A stretch of DNA of 64,000 nucleotides from Streptomyces justiciae. Its GTDB lineage: Bacteria; Actinomycetota; Actinomycetes; Streptomycetales; Streptomycetaceae. Below, one piece after another: positions 57,321-64,000 of this stretch. The stretch lies in NCBI RefSeq assembly GCF_015163075.1, contig NZ_JADDXU010000021.1, forward strand, positions 62,001-126,000, read 5' to 3'. Under the pieces are notes generated by a model. The model worked only from the letters and a program-made list of their open reading frames with translations, searched no databases and had not been told where the DNA came from. Within the stretch, counting starts at the first letter, position 1. Every line of letters starts with the position of its first letter. The translations under genes and the position numbers were made by a program.

Positions 57321-58696
57321 CCCAGGCCGTGCTGTCGGACCCGACGCGTTCCCAGGCCGTGTTGGTGGGCGCGCATCGCTACACGAGGCTGGAAGACCTG
57401 TCGGCGGTCGCCGCGAACCTCGAGGGACTGCACACCGCGCTCACCGATCCAGAGGTGTGGGGGCTCCCCCCGGAAGCCTGCACCGTGCTCGCCCAGCCCG
57501 ACGACGCGGGGACAGTGCTGGACACGGTGCGGGACAAGGCACGGCTGGCCCGGGACACCCTGGTCGTGTATTACGCGGGGCACGGTCTGACCGACCCGCA
57601 CACCGACGAGCTGTATCTGGCCCTGCCGGACTCGGACCCGGATCGCGAGTACACGGCCCTGCGCTACGAGTACCTGCGCAGGACCGTCCTCGACCCGCAG
57701 GCGGGCGCACAGCGGACCGTGGTGATCCTCGACTGCTGCTACAGCGGTCGGGCTCTGCTCGGCAGGATGAGCGCCAGCGCCCATATCGCGGACCAGGCCG
57801 TCGTGGACGGCACCTGTGTGCTTACGGCGTCCGCGGAGACCCGTCCCGCCCTGTCCCCGCCGGGGGAGGTGTACACCGCGTTCACCGGAGAGCTGATTGC
57901 GACGCTCACCGGCGGTGTCGCGGACCGGCCGGATCCGCTCGACATGGACACCCTGTACCGGCATCTCCATCAGCGGCTGGCGAGTAGGTCCCGGCCACTG
58001 CCGCAGCAGCGCAACCGCAACGCCGGGGGGTTGATCGCGATCGCCCGCAACCGGGCCGTGTCCGCCACCCCGCGGGCCGTTGCCGCAGCCCCGATCGACG
58101 CGTCGGCCCATGCGGCCCGGCAGCGCGAGGCCGCGAGGCTCGCGGCACTGTTGAGGCCCGGCGTAGAGGCGCGCAAGATGGCGGAGCAGGAACTCCGTGA
58201 CCAGCGGTCGCAACTGGCCGGGGCGGTCCTCGCCAAGCTGACCAAGGCCCTGGAGACGCCGGACGACACGGCTTTCAAGCCTTTTTGGTTCGCTGTACCG
58301 GAGCCGCGCCCGATCTTCGCCGAAGACGGTTCGCGGACCTCGGCCGTGGCCAAACTGATGCCGGGCGCCTGGTACCTGGCCGTCGGCCGACGTGGCGACG
58401 CCCTGGTGGCGCAGACGCAGGAGGGGCGCAGAGGGCTGCTCCTCGACACCCGGGACATCGAGCGTGCGGGGGAGGACGGGGGCGTCGCGATCGACTCGGA
58501 TTTCACGCCGTTCTGGTTCGCGGTGCCCCGTATGCGTGAGCTCTGCAGCGACGACGAGGCGCGGGAGCCGGTGGCGCGCCTGATGCCGGGGACCTGGTAC
58601 CTGTGTGCTGGGCAGCGCGACGACGGCCTGGTAGTGCGGACCCGGGACGGTGGCCAAGGGCTGCTGCGCGACGTCAGCGACATTCAGCGGGGCTGA
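57317..58696 (+). CDS. Caspase-like (C14) protease with duplicated C-terminal domain
   Basis: A 459-residue protein. Residues about 12-250 are a caspase/metacaspase fold with the catalytic dyad His89 (YYAGHG) and Cys141 (LDCCYSG). An Ala/Arg-rich coiled-coil-like linker follows (AHAARQREAARLAALL; EARKMAEQELRDQRSQLAGAVLAKL). Residues 320 to about 386 and 396-459 are two copies of one unnamed domain: F(K/T)PFWFAVP, L-MPG-WYL, then GLL-D--DI-R. Such proteases are thought to act in regulated cell death or anti-phage defence. The target is unknown. The start is GTG, coupled to EACC1; a perfect terminator follows. Confidence 0.85.
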   Translation: MTQAVLSDPTRSQAVLVGAHRYTRLEDLSAVAANLEGLHTALTDPEVWGLPPEACTVLAQPDDAGTVLDTVRDKARLARDTLVVYYAGHGLTDPHTDELYLALPDSDPDREYTALRYEYLRRTVLDPQAGAQRTVVILDCCYSGRALLGRMSASAHIADQAVVDGTCVLTASAETRPALSPPGEVYTAFTGELIATLTGGVADRPDPLDMDTLYRHLHQRLASRSRPLPQQRNRNAGGLIAIARNRAVSATPRAVAAAPIDASAHAARQREAARLAALLRPGVEARKMAEQELRDQRSQLAGAVLAKLTKALETPDDTAFKPFWFAVPEPRPIFAEDGSRTSAVAKLMPGAWYLAVGRRGDALVAQTQEGRRGLLLDTRDIERAGEDGGVAIDSDFTPFWFAVPRMRELCSDDEAREPVARLMPGTWYLCAGQRDDGLVVRTRDGGQGLLRDVSDIQRG

Positions 58697-58709
58697 CCGG
58701 CGGTACGAG

Positions 58710-58741
58710 CGAGGGCGCCCGGGGTGTGCCGGGCGCCCTCG
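58710..58741. terminator. Bidirectional hairpin terminator
   Basis: CGAGGGCGCCCGG (58710-58722) pairs perfectly with CCGGGCGCCCTCG (58729-58741) around a 6-nt loop. It sits between convergent caspase and serC genes and can end both transcripts. Confidence 0.9.
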
Positions 58742-58769
58742 TCGTCGTAGCGACTGTGGTGACGTGTGA

Positions 58770-59888
58770 CTACAGCTTCTCGATCACGTAGTCGATGCAC
58801 TTCGTCAGGGCCTCGACGTCCGCCGGGTCGATCGCCGGGAACATCGCGACGCGGAGCTGGTTGCGGCCGAGCTTGCGGTAGGGCTCGGTGTCGACGATGC
58901 CGTTGGCGCGCAGGACCTTGGCGATCGCGGCGGCGTCGATGTCGTCGGAGAAGTCGATCGTGCCGATGACCTGCGAGCGCTTGGCGGCGTCGGTGACGAA
59001 CGGGGTCGCGTGCTTCGACTCCTCCGCCCAGCTGTACAGGCGCGTCGAGGAGTCCTTCGTACGGGCCGTCGACCACGCGAGGCCACCCTGGCCGTTGATC
59101 CACTCCAGCTGCTGGTTCAGCAGGAAGAGCGTGGCCAGCGCCGGGGTGTTGTACGTCTGGTTCTTGCGGGAGTTGTCGATCGCCGTGGGGAGGCTGAAGA
59201 ACTCCGGGATGTGGCGGCCGGACGCGTGGATCCGCTCGGCGCGCTCGATCGCGGCGGGGGAGAAGACGCCGATCCACAGGCCGCCGTCGGAGGCGAAGGA
59301 CTTCTGCGGGGCGAAGTAGTAGACGTCGGTCTCGGTGATGTCGACCGAGAGGCCGCCGGCGCCGGAGGTGGCGTCGACCAGGACCAGGGAGCCCTCGTCG
59401 GCACCGGCCACGCGCTTGATGGGGGCCGCGACACCCGTCGAGGTCTCGTTGTGGGTGAAGGCGTAGACGTCCACGCCCGCCTCGGCCTGCGGCTCCGGGT
59501 GCGTGCCCGGGTCGGAGGCGATGACGGTCGGCTCGGCCAGCCAGGGAGCGAGCTTGGCCGCCTTGGCGAACTTCGAGCTGAACTCGCCGAAGTTCAGGTG
59601 CTGCGACTTGTTCTCGATCAGACCGTGGGTCGCGACGTCCCAGAACGCGGTGGAGCCGCCGTTGCCGAGGATCACCTCGTAACCCTCGGGCAGGGAGAAC
59701 AGCTCGGAGATCCCCTCGCGCACCTTGCCGACCAGGTTCTTGACCGGAGCCTGGCGGTGGGAGGTGCCGAGCAGGGAGGTACCGGTCGCGGCGAGGGCGT
59801 CCAGCGCCTCGACACGCACCTTGGAGGGGCCCGCGCCGAAACGTCCGTCGGCGGGCTTGATGTCAGCGGGAATCTGGATCTCAGCCAC
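58770..59888 (-). CDS. serC: Phosphoserine aminotransferase
   Basis: A 372-residue PLP-dependent enzyme of serine synthesis, converting 3-phosphohydroxypyruvate and glutamate to phosphoserine. The PLP-binding Lys is Lys196 in YYFAPQKSFASDGG; other fold-type I blocks are EVILGNGGSTAFWD, THNETSTGVAAP and LVLVDATSGAGG. The first residues MAEIQIPADIKPADGRFGAGPSKVR are the typical mycobacterial/streptomycete SerC start, seen here with ATG 59888. It is the only anabolic gene of this area and stands between the caspase module and the conservon. Confidence 0.96.
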   Translation of the reverse strand: MAEIQIPADIKPADGRFGAGPSKVRVEALDALAATGTSLLGTSHRQAPVKNLVGKVREGISELFSLPEGYEVILGNGGSTAFWDVATHGLIENKSQHLNFGEFSSKFAKAAKLAPWLAEPTVIASDPGTHPEPQAEAGVDVYAFTHNETSTGVAAPIKRVAGADEGSLVLVDATSGAGGLSVDITETDVYYFAPQKSFASDGGLWIGVFSPAAIERAERIHASGRHIPEFFSLPTAIDNSRKNQTYNTPALATLFLLNQQLEWINGQGGLAWSTARTKDSSTRLYSWAEESKHATPFVTDAAKRSQVIGTIDFSDDIDAAAIAKVLRANGIVDTEPYRKLGRNQLRVAMFPAIDPADVEALTKCIDYVIEKL

Positions 59889-59975
59889 GAGCCGGAGGGT
59901 ATCTCCTCGGCGAAACGGGATGGAAACCCGTCCGTTCGATGAGACGACTCCTCCGGCCCGTGGACTTGTGGGGAT

Positions 59976-61199
59976 CTACGGTGCCGTCAGCCGCACCGGC
60001 AGCTCGAACAGGTCGTTCTGGGTCACCACCGGCTTGTTGCGCAGTTCCGTCGCCGGGACCGCCAGGTCGAGGTCGGGGAAGCGCTCGTAGAGGGCCGGGA
60101 GGGCGACGCCCGCCTCCAGGCGGGAGAGGGCGGCGCCGGGGCAGACGTGCGGGCCGTGGCCGAAGCTGATGTGGCGGTTGGGGGAGGTGCGGGTGATGTC
60201 GAACTCGCCCGCCGTGGGGCCGTGGGCCTGCTCGTCGCGGCCGATCGCGGCGTACGACACGATCAGCGCGTCGCCCGCCGGGAGGACCTTGTCGCCGACC
60301 TGGACGTCCTCCGTCGCGAAGCGGATCAGGACGTGGGACGTGGGAGTGGAGTGGCGAAGCGTTTCCTCGACCACCGAGGACCAGTCGACCTCACCCGCGA
60401 GGACCAGGGCGCGCTGCACCGGGTGGAGTGACAGCTGGACCACCGCGTTGACGATGAGGGAGATCGTCGTCTCGTGGCCCGCCGCGACCATCAGCTGGAG
60501 CGTGGAGACGATCTCCTCGTCGGTGAGGTGGTCGCCGTTCTCGGAGGCCTGGATGAGGGCCGAGGTGAGGTCGTCACCGGGTTCGGCGCGCTTGGCGGCC
60601 ACCGTCTCCGCCATGATGCCCGCCAGCTCCATCAGCGTGGCGATGACCTCCTCCGGCGGCGTCTGCGTCGAGAAGAACTTCTCGAACAGCTCCTTCAGGC
60701 GGGGCAGCTTCTCCTCGGCAAGGCCCATCAGGTCGGCGATGACGTACATGGGCAGGGGGTAGGCGAAGGCCGCCTTGAGGTCGACCGTGTCCCCCTCCAG
60801 GTCGTCGAGCAGCTTCTCGGTCAGCGCCGTGATCCGCTCCCGCATCTCCTCCACCCGGCGCGGCGTGAGCGCCTGCGCGACGAGCGTGCGCATCCGGCGG
60901 TGGTCGGCGCCGTCGACGGTGAGCATCGAGCGGCCCGGGTTGGCCAGGCCGATCAGCGGCCAGTCCGCGGGGATCTCACCGCGCTGCCAGGCGCCCCAGA
61001 CGTTGATGTCCTTCACCAGCCGCGGATCGGTCAGCAGCGCCTTCGCCTCGGCGTGGTGCGTGACCGCCCAGACGGGCACCCCGCCGGGCAGCTCCACGGC
61101 GGCCAGCGGACCGGCCGCGCGCAGCCGCGCGCTCTCGCCGTCCAGGTCGGTGACGAACGGGTCGAGGGCTATGCGCGTCTGTTCCAGGTCAGTGGTCAT
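59976..61199 (-). CDS. Cytochrome P450 (CYP154-like) of a conservon
   Basis: A 407-residue soluble P450. The I-helix oxygen motif is VAAGHETT, the K-helix motif is EETLRHSTP (intact ExxR), and the heme loop is FGHGPHVCPGAAL with the proximal Cys near residue 350. It is the second P450 of a conservon, where CYP154 and CYP157 members are commonly coded together. The substrate is unknown. The ATG at 61199 (MTTDLEQT) follows the CYP157-like gene by 32 bases, so they are co-transcribed. Confidence 0.9.
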   Translation of the reverse strand: MTTDLEQTRIALDPFVTDLDGESARLRAAGPLAAVELPGGVPVWAVTHHAEAKALLTDPRLVKDINVWGAWQRGEIPADWPLIGLANPGRSMLTVDGADHRRMRTLVAQALTPRRVEEMRERITALTEKLLDDLEGDTVDLKAAFAYPLPMYVIADLMGLAEEKLPRLKELFEKFFSTQTPPEEVIATLMELAGIMAETVAAKRAEPGDDLTSALIQASENGDHLTDEEIVSTLQLMVAAGHETTISLIVNAVVQLSLHPVQRALVLAGEVDWSSVVEETLRHSTPTSHVLIRFATEDVQVGDKVLPAGDALIVSYAAIGRDEQAHGPTAGEFDITRTSPNRHISFGHGPHVCPGAALSRLEAGVALPALYERFPDLDLAVPATELRNKPVVTQNDLFELPVRLTAP

Positions 61200-61231
61200 A
61201 GGGGTCTCCGGTCTCCAAGAGGGCGTAGGTG

Positions 61232-62437
61232 TCAGAGCGCGGGCACCGGCGTGAAGCGGACCGGCAGTGCGGTCAGCCCGCGCAGCCACGGCGAGGGGCG
61301 GCGCGTCAGGGAGTCGGCGGGGACCGCGAGGTCGATGTCGGGCAGACGGTCCAGGACGACCTCGATGCCGGTCCGCGCGATGACCTCGGCGACCTCCTGC
61401 GCGGGGAACGGGCACCGGTGCTCGCCGTGCCCGAAGGAGAAGTGCGCGCTGTTGCCGCCGGTGAGCGTGGAGCCGTCGGTGCGGACCTGAGGGTCGGAGT
61501 TGGCGCCCTGGAGGCCGAGCAGCAGCAGGTCGCCGGCGCGGACCCGGCGCCCGCCGAGCTGGGTGTCGCGGGACGCCCAGCGCCCGGCCACGTTCTGGGT
61601 CGGCGTGTCCTCCCACAGGACCTCGTTCATGGCGTCGGCGACGCTGTTGCGGCCGCCGAACAGGGAGGCCGCGAACCGTCCGTCGGTCAGCATCAGCCGC
61701 AGCGAGTTGCCGATCCAGTCGGCGGTCGGCTGGTGGCCCGCCGCCATCATCACCATCAGGTCCTGGGCGATCTCCTCGTCCGTGAAGCCGCTGCGGTTGG
61801 CGAGCATCCGCGAGACCACGTCGTCGGCGGGCTCGGCGCGCCGGTCGGCCAGGAGCTGGAACATCGAGGTGGCAAGGTGCGTCTGGCCCTCGATGGCCCG
61901 CTCCCGCCCGTCGATCATGTCGTTGAGGGCCGTGACCAGGCCTGGACCCTGCTCGTCGGGGAAGCCGTACAGCCGGGCCAGGACCCGTACCGGCAGCAGC
62001 ATCGCGTAGTTGCCGACGATGTCCGTCTCGCCCTCGGCGCACACCGCGTCGATCAGCTCGTCGGCGAACCTCTCGGCGTAGGCGCGCAGTTCGGAGGGGT
62101 TCACCGCCTCCAGCGCCTCGCTGATCATCGCCGCCCGCTCGCGGTGCCGTTCGCCGACCGTGTAGAGGATCGACGGCTGCTTGCGGCCGATCATCGGCAG
62201 CAGCGGCCAGTCGTCGGGGATGCGGTCCCACTGGTTCCACAGCTCGGAGTCCCGGCTGAACAGCACGGGATCGCCCGTCACTTGGTGCAGCTCGCGGTAG
62301 CCCAGCACCAGCCACGCCGGGATGTCGCCATCGAGCACGACCGGGGTGACGGCACCGTGGTCGCGCCGCATCTCCCGGTACAGCCGCGCCGGTTCGGTCT
62401 GGAACCTGGGGCCGCTGAGGGGTACGGGGGCGGTCAC
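61232..62437 (-). CDS. Cytochrome P450 (CYP157-like) lacking the ExxR arginine
   Basis: A 401-residue P450. The heme loop FGHGEHRCPFPAQE with the proximal Cys is intact, but the K-helix motif reads NEVLWEDTP: the otherwise near-universal ExxR Arg is replaced by Trp. The I-helix motif is AGHQPTADW in place of AG(G/H)E/DT. Both changes are known features of the CYP157 family, which occurs only in conservons with CYP154. The GTG start overlaps the CvnD stop (GTGA, 62434-62437), so translation is coupled. The substrate and whether it is catalytically active are unknown. Confidence 0.9.
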   Translation of the reverse strand: MTAPVPLSGPRFQTEPARLYREMRRDHGAVTPVVLDGDIPAWLVLGYRELHQVTGDPVLFSRDSELWNQWDRIPDDWPLLPMIGRKQPSILYTVGERHRERAAMISEALEAVNPSELRAYAERFADELIDAVCAEGETDIVGNYAMLLPVRVLARLYGFPDEQGPGLVTALNDMIDGRERAIEGQTHLATSMFQLLADRRAEPADDVVSRMLANRSGFTDEEIAQDLMVMMAAGHQPTADWIGNSLRLMLTDGRFAASLFGGRNSVADAMNEVLWEDTPTQNVAGRWASRDTQLGGRRVRAGDLLLLGLQGANSDPQVRTDGSTLTGGNSAHFSFGHGEHRCPFPAQEVAEVIARTGIEVVLDRLPDIDLAVPADSLTRRPSPWLRGLTALPVRFTPVPAL

Positions 62438-63126
62438 CGCGTCAACTCCTGTTCGGATACGGGGGCGTGGGGGGCGTAGGTGTCCTGGTCGCGTACGGGG
62501 GCTTGGTTGGCGTACGTCTTCTTGACGTGCTCGACCAGGGTGATCAGGACCTGCTTGCCGGAGGCCCGGGAACGGGCGTCGCAGTCGAGCAGCGGAACCT
62601 GCGGATCGAGGTCGAGGGCGTCACGGATCTGGCTCGGGGCGTAGGTCGGGCCGCCGAAGTCGTTGCAGGCCACGATGAACGGCGTGCCGTGGTGTTCGAG
62701 CCGGTCGATCGCGTACCAACTGTCGTCGATACGGCGGGTGTCGACGAGGACGACCGCGCCGAGCGTCCCGGAGAACAGCCGGTCCCACAGGAACCAGAAC
62801 CGCTCCTGCCCCGGGGCGCCGAACAGGTACAGCACATTGCGGGCGTCGAGCGTGATGCGGCCGAAGTCGAAGGCGACGGTGGTCGCCTTCTTGCCCCGGA
62901 CCTCGCTGATGTCGTCGATGTGCTCGCCGGCCCGGGTCATCGTCTCCTCGGTGTTGAGGGGACGTATCTCGCTGACCGAGCGGACGAGGGTGGTCTTGCC
63001 GACGCCGAAACCGCCGACGACGACGATCTTGAGGCCGTTGTCGGCGGTGGCACCCAGGGGGGTGCGGGCGGCGGAGGCCGGCTGGGAGGCCTGCTCGGCG
63101 GCTGCCTCAGAGGTTGCGGAGTCCAA
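62434..63126 (-). CDS. cvnD: Conservon GTP/ATP-binding protein CvnD
   Basis: A 230-residue Ras-like small GTPase-type protein of the conservon. Walker A is VVVGGFGVGKTTLVRSV at residues about 36-52; the G3-like motif is LYLFGAPGQERFWFLWD and a G4-like base motif is IVACNDFGG. The N-terminal 30 residues are Ala/Ser-rich. In conservons CvnD works with CvnA-C as a membrane-linked signalling complex resembling eukaryotic G-protein signalling. The start is TTG 63126, overlapping cvnC by 20 bases; a later start cannot be excluded. Confidence 0.9.
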   Translation of the reverse strand: MDSATSEAAAEQASQPASAARTPLGATADNGLKIVVVGGFGVGKTTLVRSVSEIRPLNTEETMTRAGEHIDDISEVRGKKATTVAFDFGRITLDARNVLYLFGAPGQERFWFLWDRLFSGTLGAVVLVDTRRIDDSWYAIDRLEHHGTPFIVACNDFGGPTYAPSQIRDALDLDPQVPLLDCDARSRASGKQVLITLVEHVKKTYANQAPVRDQDTYAPHAPVSEQELTR

Positions 63127-63454
63127 CGAGCACCTGTTCCAGGACGTCGGGATCGGGGACGGCGGCCCTGCGGGGGTGGCGGGCGCTGACGCGGCCCGCC
63201 GCGAGCAGGTCGCCGAGAAGGATCTTGGTGATGCTCACCGGCAGCTTCAGCTCGGCCGCCAACTCGACGACCGCCGTCGGCTGTTGGGTCAGCCGCAGGA
63301 TCGCCGCGTGCTCCGACTGCATGCCGGTGGTCGGATCGCACTCGGCGACCACGAGCGTCACCAGGTCGAAGGGGCTGTCCGGAGTGGCATGCGCGCGGCC
63401 ACCGGTGAGGGTGTACAGACGGTCGGGTGAGTCGTCCCTGCCGGGGCGGCTCAT
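63107..63454 (-). CDS. cvnC: Conservon protein CvnC (DUF742)
   Basis: A 115-residue DUF742 protein with RLYTLTGGRAHATPD at the N-terminus, FDLVTLVVAE, and a winged-helix-like part QPTAVVELAAELKLPVSITKILLGDLLAAGRV. It is a fixed part of conservons and interacts with CvnA/B/D; the biochemical role is not settled. The start overlaps the cvnB stop as ATGA (63451-63454) and the end overlaps cvnD. Confidence 0.93.
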   Translation of the reverse strand: MSRPGRDDSPDRLYTLTGGRAHATPDSPFDLVTLVVAECDPTTGMQSEHAAILRLTQQPTAVVELAAELKLPVSITKILLGDLLAAGRVSARHPRRAAVPDPDVLEQVLVGLRNL

Positions 63455-63858
63455 GACGTCCGGGGCTGCGCGGTCAGATGGGCGCCGAGCTGCTCGACGA
63501 GCTCGCTCATGTTGTGCCCGACGAGACCGGCGTCCGCGTCCTCGGTGGTGACGACGGCCAGATGAGCGCCCTCACCGGCCTCCACGATGAAGAGGACACC
63601 GCCGTAGAACTCGGTCATCGCCGACCGGACGCCGCCGGTGCCGTCCCCGAACTCCACGGACGCGCCCTGCGACAGGGCCTGGATGCCGGCGGCGATCGCG
63701 GCGAGCTGGTCGGCCTGGTCGACGGTGAGCTCCGGCGTCCGGCACAACTTCAGCCCGTCCCGAGAGAGGACGAGCGCGTGCCGCGCGCCCGGGGTGCGCT
63801 CCAACAGGCCCTCGATGAGCCAGGTGAGCTTCTCGTCGGCGGTGGTCGTGCCGGTCAT
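63451..63858 (-). CDS. cvnB: Conservon Roadblock/LC7 protein CvnB
   Basis: A 135-residue Roadblock/LC7-domain protein: LTWLIEGLLERTPGARHALVLSRDGLKLCRT, then ADQLAAIAAGIQALSQG and FIVEAGEGAHLAVVT. Roadblock proteins regulate small GTPases such as MglA; CvnB is thought to do this for CvnD. Its start overlaps the cvnA stop as ATGA (63855-63858). Confidence 0.94.
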   Translation of the reverse strand: MTGTTTADEKLTWLIEGLLERTPGARHALVLSRDGLKLCRTPELTVDQADQLAAIAAGIQALSQGASVEFGDGTGGVRSAMTEFYGGVLFIVEAGEGAHLAVVTTEDADAGLVGHNMSELVEQLGAHLTAQPRTS

Positions 63859-64000
63859 GACGTGGGGTCGCCTTCCGGGGTGGGATGGGTGTGGGACGGG
63901 GTGGATGCTTCGGGGGTCACTTCGGTGGTTGTCTCTACGGCCGGAGTGGCGGGGTCGCTCTGGTCGGTGAGGGTGCCGCGGACGGCTTGACGGAAGCTGC
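63855..64000 (-). CDS. cvnA: Conservon sensor kinase CvnA, C-terminal fragment
   Basis: Only the last 48 codons are in the window. The tail translates as SFRQAVRG..., then a Thr/Pro/Glu-rich disordered end (TPEASTPSHTHPTPEGDPTS). This low-complexity tail right before cvnB, with stop/start overlap, is what conservon histidine-kinase-like sensors show; the catalytic part lies beyond the right edge, so the call rests on context. Confidence 0.8.
   Translation of the reverse strand, partial: SFRQAVRGTLTDQSDPATPAVETTTEVTPEASTPSHTHPTPEGDPTS

Noticed and set aside
59915..59931. ACGGG-N7-CCCGT hairpin between the CYP154-like gene and serC as a terminator.
   Set aside because: The stem is only 5 bp; it may be chance in GC-rich DNA.
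1..64000. tRNA, rRNA, transposase, integrase, att sites or replication origin.
   Set aside because: None was recognised on either strand by reading; all long coding regions are assigned to ordinary chromosomal families.

Overview
The window is a high-GC actinobacterial chromosome segment, almost certainly Streptomyces. Third codon positions are nearly all G/C and GTG/TTG starts are common. The gene content is typical of the genus: futalosine-pathway menaquinone genes, a conservon, a CebR box, DUF397/XRE pairs, DUF3027 and DUF2530. The order (groEL2, murQ, cutC, xpb, cold-shock gene, mqnD/mqnB, serC) looks like the conserved chromosomal core. No IS element, prophage, rRNA, tRNA or CRISPR array was seen.

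Bases 1-20 kb: the 3' end of groEL2 with a strong terminator, a methyltransferase, an old-yellow-enzyme reductase, a metallophosphoesterase, a DHA2-type exporter behind an 8+8 bp palindrome, and a Tat-exported tannase-like esterase. Next is a murR-murQ-murP operon for N-acetylmuramic acid uptake and recycling, with an inverted repeat over the murR start. Mycothiol-type DinB proteins, an HD protein, cutC behind a DasR-like site, a HelR-like RNA polymerase recycling helicase, a 24-25 bp tandem repeat array and an XPB-type helicase follow.

Bases 20-32 kb: a large helicase-C/WYL protein, an extended cold-shock protein, the DUF2771-mqnB-mqnD operon of the futalosine route to menaquinone, an MFS protein, DUF3027, and two of three paralogous secreted proteins. 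The third paralog is near 38 kb. A nearly identical 23-bp element (21/23) lies upstream of both loci.

Bases 32-48 kb: a 1042-residue GHKL (sacsin-like) ATPase, a TetR/aldo-keto reductase pair with twin operators, a possible orphan CdiI-type immunity protein, a CtpE-like P-type ATPase, an AzgA-like purine permease, a TagC-like Tat protein, a MarR-MFS operon and thpR. Copies of a dispersed intergenic element sit at about 15, 38.5 and 47.5 kb.

Bases 48-64 kb: a WhiJ-type XRE/DUF397 pair with a divergent gene and a Uma2 nuclease-like protein, a TetR-controlled ABC exporter with twin operators, and a secreted GH5-CBM2 cellulase with a CebR box. An EACC1-caspase two-gene conflict module carries an unrecognised duplicated C-terminal domain. 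The window ends with serC and a conservon (cvnA-B-C-D plus a CYP154-like and a CYP157-like P450). The EACC1-caspase module and the co-regulated secreted-paralog family are the best candidates for under-described systems.
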